From Brevibacterium sp. CCUG 69071 (GTDB lineage Bacteria; Actinomycetota; Actinomycetes; Actinomycetales; Brevibacteriaceae), in the NCBI RefSeq assembly GCF_021023135.1, contig NZ_PGFV01000002.1, positions 806,001 through 870,000 on the forward strand: a stretch of 64,000 nucleotides of DNA. The letters run 5' to 3'. Positions 34,368 through 44,076 of this stretch are shown here, in pieces. The notes under the pieces are model-generated. The model had not been told where the DNA came from. It ran no database searches and was given only the letters and a program-made list of their open reading frames with translations. A program made the translations under genes and the position numbers. Position 1 is the stretch's first letter, and every line of letters starts with the position of its first letter.

Positions 34368-35378
34368 ATGGCAGGCTCCGACACGACACCCGACGACATC
34401 GCACCCGGCGACATTGCCCCCTCTGAGAACACCGCCGCGCCCATCATCACGGTCATCGGAGCGACCGCCACCGGAAAATCGGATCTCGCCCTCGACCTGG
34501 CCGAACACCTCGGCGGGGAGATCATCAACACGGATTCGATGCAGTTCTACCGGGGAATGGACATTGGAACGGCCAAACTCCCCGCAGCCGAACGCCGGGG
34601 GACCCCGCACCACCTCCTCGACTTCCTCGACGTCACCGAAGAGGCGAACGTCCAGGACTTCCAAGCCCGGGCCCGCACCGCCATCGCCGAGCTGCGGGCA
34701 CGCGGGAAGCGCCCGATCCTCGTCGGCGGCTCGGGACTCTACGTGCGAGCCGCCGTCGACCACATGGAATTCCCCGGCACCGACCCGAACATCCGCGCCC
34801 GACTCGAAACCGAAGTCGCCGCCGACCGCTGGGCCATGCACCGCCGACTCGAGGAGACCGACCCCCCGGCGGCAGCGAAGATCACGGTCAACGACCAGCG
34901 CCGCATCGTCCGCGCCCTCGAAGTCATCGAACTCACCGGCAGACCCTTCAGCGCCCAGCTCCCGGACTACCGGGAGATCGAACCGACACTCCACATCGGG
35001 CTGAGCATGGATCGGGAGATCCTGCACGCCCGGATCGCAGCCCGCGTGCACGCCATGTGGGAGGCCGGGTGGGTCGAAGAGGTCCGCTCACTCCTCAAAG
35101 CCGGCCTCGCCGAGGGCAAGACCGCCTCACGGGCCATCGGCTACGCCCAGATCCAACGCTTCCTGACCGGTGAGATCAGCCGTGAGGAGGCCATCGACGA
35201 CACGATCGTGCGGACCCGGCAGTTCGCCCGTCGTCAGGACACCTGGTTCCGCCGCGACCCGCGGATCCACTGGATCGACGGCAGCGCGGCCGACCCGGCG
35301 AGCAACCTCGAGGGTGCACTGGCGATCCTCACCGACAACAGGGCGCACCCCGAAAGCGACGAGCCTCCATCGAGCTGA
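34368..35378 (+). CDS. miaA: tRNA dimethylallyltransferase
   Basis: Adds the dimethylallyl group to A37 of tRNAs reading UNN codons, the substrate for MiaB. 336 aa. P-loop [16 protein letters not shown], the [17 protein letters not shown] and [11 protein letters not shown] motifs, [18 protein letters not shown] and the C-terminal [15 protein letters not shown] are diagnostic. The start ATG is one base after the previous stop; an upstream in-frame ATG at 34329 would add 13 residues overlapping that gene. A 20-residue low-complexity N terminus precedes the core. Confidence 0.95.
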   Translation: MAGSDTTPDDIAPGDIAPSENTAAPIITVIGATATGKSDLALDLAEHLGGEIINTDSMQFYRGMDIGTAKLPAAERRGTPHHLLDFLDVTEEANVQDFQARARTAIAELRARGKRPILVGGSGLYVRAAVDHMEFPGTDPNIRARLETEVAADRWAMHRRLEETDPPAAAKITVNDQRRIVRALEVIELTGRPFSAQLPDYREIEPTLHIGLSMDREILHARIAARVHAMWEAGWVEEVRSLLKAGLAEGKTASRAIGYAQIQRFLTGEISREEAIDDTIVRTRQFARRQDTWFRRDPRIHWIDGSAADPASNLEGALAILTDNRAHPESDEPPSS

Positions 35379-35444
35379 GCCTCCGCCGACGTGGACCTCC
35401 GCAGAGCTGAATAGGCGCTGTATCCACCGGCCCCGGTGCCCCGA

Positions 35445-35450
35445 TAGGAT
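35445..35450 (+). promoter_or_regulatory. dapF -10 box, leaderless-type
   Basis: TAGGAT ends six bases before the dapF ATG at 35457. Confidence 0.55.
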
Positions 35451-35456
35451 GGACTC

Positions 35457-36446
35457 ATGAGCACCTCCGAATCGCCGTTCGCCGCACTCGCCGACACCCC
35501 GTTCCTCAAGGGACACGGCACCCAGAACGACTTCGTCCTCCTCTCCGATGACGACAGCGAACTCGAGATGCATCCCGAGACCATCGCCCTGCTCGCCGAC
35601 CGTCGCGCCGGACTCGGCGCCGACGGCATCATCCGCATCGTGCGATCGGCCAAGAGCGGCATCCCCGGAGCCGCCGAACAGGCCGAAGCCGGAGCCGAAT
35701 GGTTCATGGACTACTACAACTACGACGGCAGCCTGTCCGAGATGTGCGGCAACGGCGTCCGCGTCTTCGCCCACACGCTCGTGACCACCGGCCGTGTGCC
35801 CGCCGACACCAAGGACATCCTCGTCGGCACTCGCGACGGCATCAAGACCGTGCGCACGACTCTCAACCCCGCCCTCGGCATTCAGACCGGGGACGGCCTG
35901 CAGACGACCACGCCGAACGCTCCCGGATCGGCCGAGGACGCCTGGTACACGATCGACATGGGCGAGTGGTCACTCGACGAGAACTCCTCGGTGCTCGTGA
36001 CCACCGGAGGCATCGAGGTCGCCCGACCGGGGCTGAGCGTCGAAACCGGCAACCCGCACACGGTCGTCGCTCTCGCCGAGGCGGTCGAACTCGAAGGCGC
36101 CGACCTCCGTGACGCTCCCGTCCTCGACCCGGTGCCGCCGCAGGGATCCAACGTCGAATACATCGTCATGGAACCGGCCCGCACTGATGTCGCCGGGGGA
36201 GAGGGCGCCCTGCGGATGCGCGTGTTCGAACGCGGAGTCGGCGAAACCCGCTCCTGCGGAACCGGAGCCTGTGCGGCCGCCATCGCCGCCCACCACTGGG
36301 CCGGTCAGAACTCGCCGCTGCAGTGGCGAGTCGACGTTCCCGGCGGTCAGTTGCGCATCGGCATCGACCCGAACCAGAACGGAACCGCAGGTCGGGTGAC
36401 TCTCGCCGGACCCGCCGTGCTCGTCGCCGGCGGCACCATCGGCTGA
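35457..36446 (+). CDS. dapF: Diaminopimelate epimerase
   Basis: Interconverts LL- and meso-diaminopimelate for lysine and cell wall. 329 aa. Both catalytic cysteines are present, in NYDGSLSEMCGNGVRVF and RSCGTGACA. FLKGHGTQNDFVLL and VETGNPHTVV are conserved. Slightly longer than usual owing to an insertion near residues 125-165. Convergent with the rsmC-like gene (10-bp gap). Confidence 0.96.
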   Translation: MSTSESPFAALADTPFLKGHGTQNDFVLLSDDDSELEMHPETIALLADRRAGLGADGIIRIVRSAKSGIPGAAEQAEAGAEWFMDYYNYDGSLSEMCGNGVRVFAHTLVTTGRVPADTKDILVGTRDGIKTVRTTLNPALGIQTGDGLQTTTPNAPGSAEDAWYTIDMGEWSLDENSSVLVTTGGIEVARPGLSVETGNPHTVVALAEAVELEGADLRDAPVLDPVPPQGSNVEYIVMEPARTDVAGGEGALRMRVFERGVGETRSCGTGACAAAIAAHHWAGQNSPLQWRVDVPGGQLRIGIDPNQNGTAGRVTLAGPAVLVAGGTIG

Positions 36447-36456
36447 GTGGGCTCGG

Positions 36457-37071
36457 TCAGTCCCGTTCGATTGTCAGCACCCGGAAGCCCTTCGAGGATC
36501 CGGTGCGCACGACGCTGAAGCCCTCACCGAGCATCTCCACGATCCACTTCTGCAGCGAATCCGCGCCGAGGTTCTTCGACACCACGAGATCGGCCCGACC
36601 CCCGGATGCCAGCCGCGGCAGCCACGTCGAGAGCAGCTCGTGCAGGGCGTCCTTGCCGATGCGGATCGGAGGATTGGACCGGATCGCAGAGAACTGCAGA
36701 TCATCCGGGACATCGGCGGCCGTGACGGTGCGGATCGAATCCAGGCCCAGGCGGGCGGCATTGGCCGCCGTGGTCTCCAGGGACCGGGAATTGACGTCGA
36801 GGGCCCACACCCGCAGATCCACCTCGGCGTCCTTGGCGCTCAGTGCGGCATCGAGGGCGATCGGTCCCCACCCGCAGCCAAGATCGAGGAGATCACCGGC
36901 GGGCGGTGTCGGCAGATGCCGCAGCAGCACTGCGGTGCCCAGATCGAGGCGGGTCGGTGAGAACGTGCCCGACACGGTTTCGACGGTGATCTCACGGCCG
37001 GCCAGATCGAGCCTGAGTTCGCGGGTTTTGGCCTCACTGCTCGGCGATTCGGTGAAATAATGCTCTGCCAC
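36457..37071 (-). CDS. RsmC-like class I methyltransferase
   Basis: 204-aa methyltransferase of the MTS/RsmC group, which methylate a guanine N2 in 16S rRNA. SAM motif I is DLLDLGCGWGPIALDAAL, and the catalytic motif IV is NPPI (in AIRSNPPIRIGKDALHELL), as in N2-guanine methylases. Only the C-terminal catalytic domain is present; the N-terminal duplicated domain of E. coli RsmC is missing, common in actinobacteria. GTG at 37071 is favoured over GTG 37074 because it lies six bases after the -10 box. Confidence 0.85.
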   Translation of the reverse strand: MAEHYFTESPSSEAKTRELRLDLAGREITVETVSGTFSPTRLDLGTAVLLRHLPTPPAGDLLDLGCGWGPIALDAALSAKDAEVDLRVWALDVNSRSLETTAANAARLGLDSIRTVTAADVPDDLQFSAIRSNPPIRIGKDALHELLSTWLPRLASGGRADLVVSKNLGADSLQKWIVEMLGEGFSVVRTGSSKGFRVLTIERD

Positions 37072-37077
37072 CACATC

Positions 37078-37083
37078 AGTCTA
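37078..37083 (-). promoter_or_regulatory. -10 box of rsmC-like gene, leaderless-type
   Basis: TAGACT on the minus strand ends six bases before GTG 37071 and three before GTG 37074. The window-wide six-base spacing favours the former. Confidence 0.5.
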
Positions 37084-37179
37084 GAGGCTGTGGGAGAATT
37101 GATGGACACCATGACGGTGTGAGAGAACACCCGCCCGCAGGCAGCAGGCCCGACCGGGCGGCAGCGAACAAAGGAATGA

Positions 37180-38655
37180 ATGACGTCCACTGACAAAGAG
37201 CGTCGAGACGCGATGCTCGACCGCGTGCTCGGACGAGGAGCCCAGGCTCTCGGCGGCACGGAAGCAACTGCCGACGAGGCCTCCCAATACGACCTCGCCG
37301 AACGCGCCGCCCTCAAACGCGTCGCCGGACTCTCGACCGAACTCGAAGATGTCACCGAGGTCGAATACCGCCAGGTCAGGCTCGAGCGCGTTGTGCTCGC
37401 CGGCCTGTGGAACACGACCCTGGCCGATGCCGAGAACTCCATCCGGGAGCTCGCGGCTCTTGCTGAGACCGCCGGTTCCGAGGTGCTCGACGCCCTCGTC
37501 CAGCGCCGCGACAAACCCGACCCGGGCACCTACCTGGGCAAGGGCAAGGCCGCCGAACTCGCCGAGATCGTCGCCTCCGTCGGCGCCGATACGGTCATCA
37601 TCGACTCCGAACTGGCCCCGAGCCAGAGACGTGGTCTCGAGGATGTCATCAAGGTCAAGGTCGTCGACCGCGTCGCCCTCATCCTCGACATCTTCGCCCA
37701 GCACGCGAAGTCCCGGGAGGGCAAGGCCCAGGTCGAACTCGCCCAGCTCGAATACCTGCTGCCGCGTCTGCGCGGTTGGGGCGAGTCCCTGTCCCGGCAG
37801 GCCGGTGGGCGGGTCGCCGGCGGTGCCGGAATCGGCTCCCGTGGTCCGGGTGAGACGAAGATCGAGCTCGATCGACGTCGCATCCGCACCCGCATGTCCA
37901 AGCTGCGTCGCGAGATCCAGGCGATGGCCCCGTCCCGGTCGACGAAGCGGAAGAACCGTGCCCGCAACCACATCCCGTCCGTGGCGATCGTGGGTTACAC
38001 GAACGCGGGGAAGTCCTCCCTGCTCAATCGCCTCACCGACGCCGAGGTGATGGTGCAGAACGCCCTGTTCGCGACCCTTGACCCGACCGTGAGGCAGTCC
38101 CGGACTTCGGAGGGCATCACCTTCACCTACACGGACACCGTCGGGTTCGTCAGCAGCCTGCCCCACCAGCTCGTCGAGGCCTTCCGCTCGACGCTGGAAG
38201 AGGCCGCCGGATCCGATCTGCTCCTCCATGTCGTCGACGCCTCCCACCCGGATCCGCACAAGCAGATCCATGCGGTGCGGGAGGTGCTCAAGGACGTCGA
38301 GACCGGGGACATCCCCGAACTCCTCGTGTTCAACAAGACCGACATCGCCGATGAGGCCGTGGTCACCGGGCTGCGCGCCGAATACCCCGAGGCGCAGTTC
38401 GTCTCCGCAGTGACCGAGATCGGCATTCCCGAACTCGTCGACACCATCGAACGGTCCCTGCCGGCCCCGAGCATCGACGTCACCGTGCTCATTCCCTACG
38501 ACCGTGGGGATCTCGTCTCGAAGATCTATGCCCTCGGCATGGTCGAACACGAGGAGCACGGATCTGCGGGAACCGGCATGCAGGCCAAGGTGCCCGCCGA
38601 GCTCGCGGCCGAACTCGAAGAATTCCGACGTCCGGACCTGGTCATCGATCAGTGA
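37180..38655 (+). CDS. hflX: GTPase HflX
   Basis: Ribosome-associated GTPase that splits or rescues stalled ribosomes. 491 aa. The N-terminal HflX domain contains the DPGTYLGKGKAAEL, DSELAPSQRR and DRVALILDIFAQHAKSREGKAQVELAQLEYLLPRL signatures, then the Gly-rich GGRVAGGAGIGSRGPGETKIE loop. G1 is GYTNAGKSS, G3 DTVGF, G4 NKTD. AAGGA lies just before the ATG. It overlaps the downstream helicase start by four bases. Confidence 0.95.
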   Translation: MTSTDKERRDAMLDRVLGRGAQALGGTEATADEASQYDLAERAALKRVAGLSTELEDVTEVEYRQVRLERVVLAGLWNTTLADAENSIRELAALAETAGSEVLDALVQRRDKPDPGTYLGKGKAAELAEIVASVGADTVIIDSELAPSQRRGLEDVIKVKVVDRVALILDIFAQHAKSREGKAQVELAQLEYLLPRLRGWGESLSRQAGGRVAGGAGIGSRGPGETKIELDRRRIRTRMSKLRREIQAMAPSRSTKRKNRARNHIPSVAIVGYTNAGKSSLLNRLTDAEVMVQNALFATLDPTVRQSRTSEGITFTYTDTVGFVSSLPHQLVEAFRSTLEEAAGSDLLLHVVDASHPDPHKQIHAVREVLKDVETGDIPELLVFNKTDIADEAVVTGLRAEYPEAQFVSAVTEIGIPELVDTIERSLPAPSIDVTVLIPYDRGDLVSKIYALGMVEHEEHGSAGTGMQAKVPAELAAELEEFRRPDLVIDQ

Positions 38656-40616
38656 CCGTCGACGCACTCCTCGAGTCCGCCGTCGGGGCCATCGGCGGTT
38701 CGCCCAGGGAAGGTCAGGAAGAGATGGCCCGGGCGGTCGCCTCGGCGGTGGACAAGGGCATCCATCTGCTCGTGCAGGCGGGCACCGGCACCGGAAAGTC
38801 CCTGGCCTATCTCGTTCCGGCCGCCGAGTATGCGAGCCGCACGGGTGGGCGGGTCATCGTCTCCACGGCGACCCTGGCCCTGCAGACGCAGATCATCCAT
38901 CGCGATCTGCCACGCCTGTTCAAGGCCGTGAAGAAGGACCTCGATCCGCTGCCCCGGGCAGCCCTGCTCAAGGGCCGCCGGAACTATGTGTGCAAGCACA
39001 AGCTCGCCGGGGGTTATCCGGACGAGGGTGACGGCATGCTCTTCGACCTCGGTGCCGACGCCGAGGCGGGTCGCAAACCCGCTGACCGCTCCGGTCTGGG
39101 TGAGGAGATCCAACGAATCCGCACCTGGGAGAAGACCACCGAGACCGGTGACCGGGACGATCTGCTGCCCGGAGTCAGCGACCGCGCCTGGTCACAGGCC
39201 TCGGTCAACGCCTTCGACTGCCTCGGCTCGAACTGTCCGCTCTACACCGAATGTTTCGCCGAGATCGCCCGCAACAAAGCCGCCGAATCCGACATCGTCG
39301 TGACCAACCATGCGCTGCTGGCCATCGACGCCTTCGGGGACAACACCGTGCTGCCCGAACACGACGTCATCATCATCGACGAGGCCCACGAGCTCAAGGA
39401 CCGGGTGACCAGCGCCCTGTCCGGGCAGATCAACCTCAGCATGCTCTCGGCGGCCACGAGTGCGGTGCGCAAGCACACCACCGTCCAGGACGGGGTCGTG
39501 GCACTGCTCGACTCTGCGGCTGCGGCACTCGAACGCGCCCAGTCCGGGCAGAGTGAAGGCCTCATCCTCAACCTCAGCGAGGCCATGTCGCTGGCGCTCA
39601 TGCAGATCCGCGATTCGGCCCGTCAGATCATCAACGACATCGGCGGCAAGACCGAGGAAGCCGATGCGGGGCGGCAGATGGCCAAGGCCCGCTGCCAGGA
39701 GATCTTCGAACTGGCCGAACGCTTCTGCGATCCGGGCAAGAATGACGTCATCTGGCTCTCACGCAGCACTTTCCGGGAGAAGGAGACGACGAACCTCGTC
39801 GTCGCACCCCTGAGCGTGGCCGGGACCATGCGTTCGGGCATCTTCGAAGAGGCGACGGTGGTGGCCACCTCGGCGACCTTGGCCCTCGGAGGCAATTTCG
39901 ATGCCGTCGCGGCCTCCCTCGGACTGTTCGGTCCGGATGCGCCGAAGTGGGACGGACTCGACGTGGGTTCTCCCTTCGACTACGGCAAGCAGGGGATCCT
40001 CTACGTCGCCGCCCATCTGCCCCGTCCCGGGCGATCGGGACTGAGCGAACAGGCTCTGGACGAGCTCGAGAAGCTGGTCAAGGCCTCGAACGGGGGAGCG
40101 CTCGGACTCTTCTCTTCGAAGGCCGCGGCCTCGGTGGCCGCCGAGCACCTGCGAGAGAAGTTCGATTTCCCGATTCTGCTCCAAGGCGATGACGGACTGC
40201 CCTCGCTGGTCTCGCAGTTCACCGCCGATGACCGGTCGTGCCTGTTCGGAACCATGTCACTGTGGCAAGGTGTGGACGTGCCGGGCCGGACGAACCGACT
40301 CGTCATCATCGATCGGCTGCCCTTTCCCCGACCCGACGATCCGCTCATGCAGGCTCGCGCCCGCGATGCCGACAATCGCGGGGTCAACGGGTTCATGGCC
40401 GTCAGCGCCACCCATGCGGCCCTGCGCCTGGCTCAGGGGGCTGGCCGACTCATCCGATCGACGAAGGACCAGGGAGTCGTCGCTGTCCTCGACTCCCGTC
40501 TGCGCTCGGCTCGCTATGGGGGATTCCTCGTCAACTCGATGCCGCGGATGTGGCCGACGACGGATGCCGCCCTGGTCCGGAAGAGTCTGGGGCGCCTGGC
40601 CGCGACAGGGGAGTGA
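38652..40616 (+). CDS. DinG/YoaA-type FeS ATP-dependent helicase
   Basis: XPD-like 5'-3' DNA helicase, 654 aa. Walker A AGTGTGKSLAYLVP, DEAH box IIIDEAHEL, and C-terminal helicase motifs (LFGTMSLWQGVDVPG; QGAGRLIRSTKDQGVVAVLDSR). Four cysteines placed for a 4Fe-4S cluster (YVCKHK; FDCLGSNCPLYTEC) lie between motifs Ia and II. GTG start inside the hflX stop (4-bp overlap). Convergent with lexA. No SOS box was seen directly upstream; transcription is probably from hflX. Confidence 0.92.
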   Translation: MTVDALLESAVGAIGGSPREGQEEMARAVASAVDKGIHLLVQAGTGTGKSLAYLVPAAEYASRTGGRVIVSTATLALQTQIIHRDLPRLFKAVKKDLDPLPRAALLKGRRNYVCKHKLAGGYPDEGDGMLFDLGADAEAGRKPADRSGLGEEIQRIRTWEKTTETGDRDDLLPGVSDRAWSQASVNAFDCLGSNCPLYTECFAEIARNKAAESDIVVTNHALLAIDAFGDNTVLPEHDVIIIDEAHELKDRVTSALSGQINLSMLSAATSAVRKHTTVQDGVVALLDSAAAALERAQSGQSEGLILNLSEAMSLALMQIRDSARQIINDIGGKTEEADAGRQMAKARCQEIFELAERFCDPGKNDVIWLSRSTFREKETTNLVVAPLSVAGTMRSGIFEEATVVATSATLALGGNFDAVAASLGLFGPDAPKWDGLDVGSPFDYGKQGILYVAAHLPRPGRSGLSEQALDELEKLVKASNGGALGLFSSKAAASVAAEHLREKFDFPILLQGDDGLPSLVSQFTADDRSCLFGTMSLWQGVDVPGRTNRLVIIDRLPFPRPDDPLMQARARDADNRGVNGFMAVSATHAALRLAQGAGRLIRSTKDQGVVAVLDSRLRSARYGGFLVNSMPRMWPTTDAALVRKSLGRLAATGE

Positions 40617-40690
40617 GAGTCGCGGACGGCTGAGCCGCTCGGATAGCTGAGCCGCTCGGACGACCTGGCGCGACCATAGATGTGAATGCA

Positions 40691-40727
40691 CGAACGCCCC
40701 CGACCGGTCACTGGTCGGGGGCGTTCG
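40691..40727. terminator. Bidirectional terminator between helicase and lexA
   Basis: CGAACGCCCCCGACC (40691-40705) and its exact complement (40713-40727) form a 15-bp stem with the loop GGTCACT between convergent genes. Confidence 0.85.
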
Positions 40728-40746
40728 CATCGGTGCCGAGCCTCGG

Positions 40747-41502
40747 TCAGAGGCGGCGGACCACCGCGACGACGAGGCCCATGATCTGGGCGTAGGTGCC
40801 GTCGATGGGTTCGTAGTCCTTGTTCTGCGGCAACAGCCACTGATGTCCGGCCTTGCGCTTGAGGGTCTTCACCGTGGCCTCACCGTCAAGCAGGGCCGCG
40901 ACGATCTGCCCGTTATCGGCGGTGTGCTGCTTGCGCACGACCACCCAGTCGTCGTGGCAGATGGCGGCTTCGATCATCGAGTCGCCGACGACCTTGAGCA
41001 GGAACATCTCTCCGGAGCCGACGACCTGCGTCGGCAAGGAGAAGACATCGTCGACCTCCTGCTCGGCGAGGATCGGACCGCCCGCGGCGATCCGGCCGAC
41101 GACGGGAACCTGGACGGTGTTGTTCGCCAGCTCCTCGTACTTCGCCCGCTCCGCCTCTTCCTCTTCGAAGGGATTGACCACTTCGATGGCCCGCGGGCGC
41201 TTCGGGTCACGACGGACATAGCCGAGGCGTTCGAGCTGGGAGAGCTGATGGGCCACGCTCGAGAGTGAGGCGAGTCCGGCGGCCTTGCCGATCTCGCGCA
41301 TGCTCGGAGGGTAGCCGTTGGCGACGACCGCGCGTTCGATCGTCTCGAGGACGAGCCGCTGGCGTGGGGTCAGGCGGAAATCGCCCTCTCCGGTCGAGCC
41401 TTCGGGAATCGGAATGTCCTCTTCGTCGATGCGAGCGGCCGCGATCTCGCTGGCAACGTCCTCATTGCGGGGCCTGCCTCTGCCCCTCTTGTTCTGAACC
41501 AT
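40747..41502 (-). CDS. lexA: SOS repressor LexA
   Basis: 251 aa. The N-terminal winged helix ([53 protein letters not shown]) is followed by the autocleavage site Ala140-Gly141 in [10 protein letters not shown], and the S24 catalytic dyad Ser175 ([10 protein letters not shown]) and Lys212 (ATVKTLKRK). All functional residues are present. The basic N-terminal extension [10 protein letters not shown] is typical of actinobacteria. It is divergent from a LysM gene, and the shared region holds SOS boxes. Confidence 0.97.
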   Translation of the reverse strand: MVQNKRGRGRPRNEDVASEIAAARIDEEDIPIPEGSTGEGDFRLTPRQRLVLETIERAVVANGYPPSMREIGKAAGLASLSSVAHQLSQLERLGYVRRDPKRPRAIEVVNPFEEEEAERAKYEELANNTVQVPVVGRIAAGGPILAEQEVDDVFSLPTQVVGSGEMFLLKVVGDSMIEAAICHDDWVVVRKQHTADNGQIVAALLDGEATVKTLKRKAGHQWLLPQNKDYEPIDGTYAQIMGLVVAVVRRL

Positions 41503-41629
41503 TGCTCGTTCCCCTTCGTTCTATTCCCTGCCGTTCGACCCCGTCATTCCCGGGTTGGGAAGTCTCGTGTCAGTGCCGACTGAGATGGTTCTGACAGATC
41601 AATCAACAACGCTGGTTCTCTCTCATTGT

Positions 41630-41693
41630 CGCATAAATGTTCGAGTTGGACTGGACATTTGTTCGATTGGCATGTTGAATAGAACAGACGTTC
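41630..41693. promoter_or_regulatory. LexA boxes between lexA and the LysM gene
   Basis: A perfect core, GAACAGACGTTC (41682-41693), plus two one-sided matches, CGCATAAATGTTCG (41630-41643) and TGGACATTTGTTCG (41652-41665). The arrangement lets LexA control itself and the divergent gene. Confidence 0.8.
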
Positions 41694-41736
41694 TACCTAT
41701 TACCGGTGGAATCGTACGGAAGAAAGAGGTAATGCG

Positions 41737-42075
41737 ATGTCTGCACAGAACCAAGAACTGCGCCTGACCACTCGTGGACGCCAGGCGGTGCGCCTGCTGA
41801 GGACGCTGCTCGTCGCTGCCGTCATCATCGGCGGAGCCGTCCTCCTCGCCACCCAGTCATTCTCCGCGGCGGCCGTGGCCGAACCCGGATCCGAGGGCGT
41901 CGGCATCGAAGCCGATGCGGTCGTCGTCGGCGAAGGCGAGTCCCTGTGGACCGTGGCCGCGAACCTCGGCCTCGACCGCGACACCCGGGATGTCGTCTCT
42001 GACATCGTCGACATCAACCACCTGTCGACCCCGACGGTCCACCCCGGCCAGACTCTCGACGTCCCCGTCGAGTGA
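41737..42075 (+). CDS. LysM-domain SOS protein, YneA/DivS/ChiZ-like
   Basis: 112-aa membrane protein. A short cytosolic basic N terminus, one helix (about residues 22-46), then an extracytoplasmic LysM domain (VVVGEGESLWTVAANLGLDRDTRDVVSDIVDINHLSTPTVHPGQTLDVP). Position beside lexA with a perfect LexA box 44 bp upstream is the layout of SOS-induced division inhibitors (YneA, DivS, Rv2719c). AAAGAGG lies seven bases before the ATG. By analogy it would pause septation after DNA damage. Confidence 0.85.
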   Translation: MSAQNQELRLTTRGRQAVRLLRTLLVAAVIIGGAVLLATQSFSAAAVAEPGSEGVGIEADAVVVGEGESLWTVAANLGLDRDTRDVVSDIVDINHLSTPTVHPGQTLDVPVE

Positions 42076-42214
42076 GCCCGGGCGGGACCGTCCGGCAGGG
42101 GCACTGCGGACGGTCCCGCCCATGAACGGCTAGGGTGCCCGCGAGCGGTCCGGCTGAGGAATCGAACGCCGGCCCCAGAGCGGCCCCGCCTCGGCCCCTC
42201 CCGAGGGTGAGCGG

Positions 42215-42220
42215 TAAGCT
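42215..42220 (+). promoter_or_regulatory. his operon -10 box, leaderless-type
   Basis: TAAGCT ends six bases before the hisC GTG at 42227. No leader peptide or T-box fits upstream. Confidence 0.5.
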
Positions 42221-42226
42221 GAGCGC

Positions 42227-43426
42227 GTGGGAAACATCGAATCTCTGCCCGTGCGTTCGGACCTCGTCGGCCTCAAGCCCTATGGTGCTCCGCACCTCGA
42301 CGTGCCGGTGCAGCTCAACGTCAATGAGAACGCCTATCCGCTCCCGGACGAGGTCGTTGAGAGCATGCGCGCAGCTGTCGACGCGCACTTCGCCGGACTC
42401 AATCGCTATCCGGACCGCGAGTTCGACGAACTCCGCCGCCACCTCGTCACCTACCTCGACGGCGTCAACGCCCGGGCCGGCAGCTCGGTCGACCTCGACC
42501 CGTCGATGATCTGGGCCGGCAACGGCTCCAACGAGGTTCTCTCCCATATCGTCCAAGCCTTCGGAGGACCGGGGCGGACGGTCCTCGGCTTCACCCCGAG
42601 CTACTCGATGCACCCGCTTATCACCACCGGCACGGGTGCATCTTGGCAGAGCTTCGAACGCAAGGATGACTTCACTCTCGACGCCGAGACGGTCGCGGCC
42701 GAGGTGGCACGCGTCGACCCGGACATCGTCTTCCTCTGCACCCCGAACAACCCGACCGGCACCTCGATCGGCCTCGACGTCATCGAGGCCGCCTACGAGA
42801 ACTGCTCGGGCATCGTCATCGTCGATGAGGCCTATGCGGAGTTCTCTCGCCCGGCGAAGCCCTCGGCGATGACCCTGCTGGAAGGTCGGCCCCGCCTCGT
42901 CGTCTCACGCACCATGAGCAAGGCCTTCGCCTGCGCGGGTCTGCGCCTGGGCTATGCGATCGCCGCGCCCGAACTCATCGACGTCCTCCGGCTCGTCCGG
43001 CTGCCCTACCACCTCTCCGAGATCACCCAGGTCCTCGCGTGCACAGCACTCGAGCACGCCGAGGTGCTGCTGGCCAACGTGGACCGACTCATCGACTCCC
43101 GTGATCGGATGTCGGCACGCCTCGCCGAGGTCGGCTTCGCCGTGCACGCGAGCGATTCGAACTTCGTGCTCTTCGGCAACATCACCTCACCGCAGGAGCT
43201 GTGGCAGAAGCTGCTCGACCGCGGCGTCCTCATCCGCGACATCGGCATCGCCGGGCACGCCCGCGTCAATGCCGGCACCGAGGCGGAGACGGACGCGTTC
43301 CTCACCGCGATCGACGAGATCCTCGCCGAGTCACCCGGCATCCTCGCCGCTGAGCCCTCGGAGCCCTCGGAGCTCTCGGAGTCCTCGGACTCAGCGGAGC
43401 CCGCGGTCGCCGCTGAGAGACAATAG
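42227..43426 (+). CDS. hisC: Histidinol-phosphate aminotransferase
   Basis: PLP-dependent class I/II aminotransferase, 399 aa, converting imidazole-acetol phosphate and glutamate to histidinol phosphate. Diagnostic: [53 protein letters not shown] and the PLP-lysine segment [17 protein letters not shown]. The C terminus carries a Glu/Ser-rich repeat tail ([13 protein letters not shown]). hisD is not in the window; hisC is the first visible gene of the cluster. Confidence 0.95.
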   Translation: MGNIESLPVRSDLVGLKPYGAPHLDVPVQLNVNENAYPLPDEVVESMRAAVDAHFAGLNRYPDREFDELRRHLVTYLDGVNARAGSSVDLDPSMIWAGNGSNEVLSHIVQAFGGPGRTVLGFTPSYSMHPLITTGTGASWQSFERKDDFTLDAETVAAEVARVDPDIVFLCTPNNPTGTSIGLDVIEAAYENCSGIVIVDEAYAEFSRPAKPSAMTLLEGRPRLVVSRTMSKAFACAGLRLGYAIAAPELIDVLRLVRLPYHLSEITQVLACTALEHAEVLLANVDRLIDSRDRMSARLAEVGFAVHASDSNFVLFGNITSPQELWQKLLDRGVLIRDIGIAGHARVNAGTEAETDAFLTAIDEILAESPGILAAEPSEPSELSESSDSAEPAVAAERQ

Positions 43427-43479
43427 ATCCACGCTCCACCGCCAACCCCGATCACAGCCGCCCCGACGAAAGGCATTTC

Positions 43480-44076
43480 ATGAGGCAGGCCCAGCGCACC
43501 CGCACCACCTCGGAATCCTCCGTGTCCGTGTCCGTCGACCTCGACGGCACCGGCACCTCGGAGATCTCGACGAGTGTGCCCTTCTTCGACCACATGCTCA
43601 CCGCGCTGTCGAAGCACTCGCTTATCGATCTGACGATCAACTCCGAGGGCGATACACACATCGATGTCCACCACACTGTCGAGGACACCTCGATCGTGCT
43701 CGGACAGACCCTGGCCGAGGCGCTCGGTGACAAGACCGGAATCCGCCGCTACGGTCTGGCAGCGGTCCCGTTGGACGAATCCCTGGCCCGGTGCGTCGTC
43801 GACGTCTCCGGTCGTCCCTACTTCGTCCACGAGGGCGAACCCGAGGGCCAGCAGTACCACCTCATCGGCGGTCACTTCACCGGTTCGATGACCTCGCATT
43901 CGCTCGAATCGATCGCCTTCCACGCCGGACTCACCGTCCACCTCGACCTGCTGCGCGGCCGCGACCCGCACCACATCGTCGAGGCCCAGTTCAAGGCCTT
44001 CGCCCGCGCCCTGCGCGAGGCCGTCGAACCCGATGAGCGCAACACCTCCGTCCCCAGCACCAAGGGAGTCCTGTGA
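43480..44076 (+). CDS. hisB: Imidazoleglycerol-phosphate dehydratase
   Basis: 198-aa monofunctional HisB dehydrating IGP to imidazole-acetol phosphate. The manganese-binding histidine clusters are visible: [47 protein letters not shown] and [18 protein letters not shown]. It follows hisC by 53 bp. The end overlaps the GTG of the next gene by four bases. Confidence 0.96.
   Translation: MRQAQRTRTTSESSVSVSVDLDGTGTSEISTSVPFFDHMLTALSKHSLIDLTINSEGDTHIDVHHTVEDTSIVLGQTLAEALGDKTGIRRYGLAAVPLDESLARCVVDVSGRPYFVHEGEPEGQQYHLIGGHFTGSMTSHSLESIAFHAGLTVHLDLLRGRDPHHIVEAQFKAFARALREAVEPDERNTSVPSTKGVL

Noticed and set aside
42076..42226. Histidine leader peptide or T-box before hisC
   Set aside because: No His-codon run, T-box motif or terminator was found. 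A -10 box six bases before the GTG leaves no leader.
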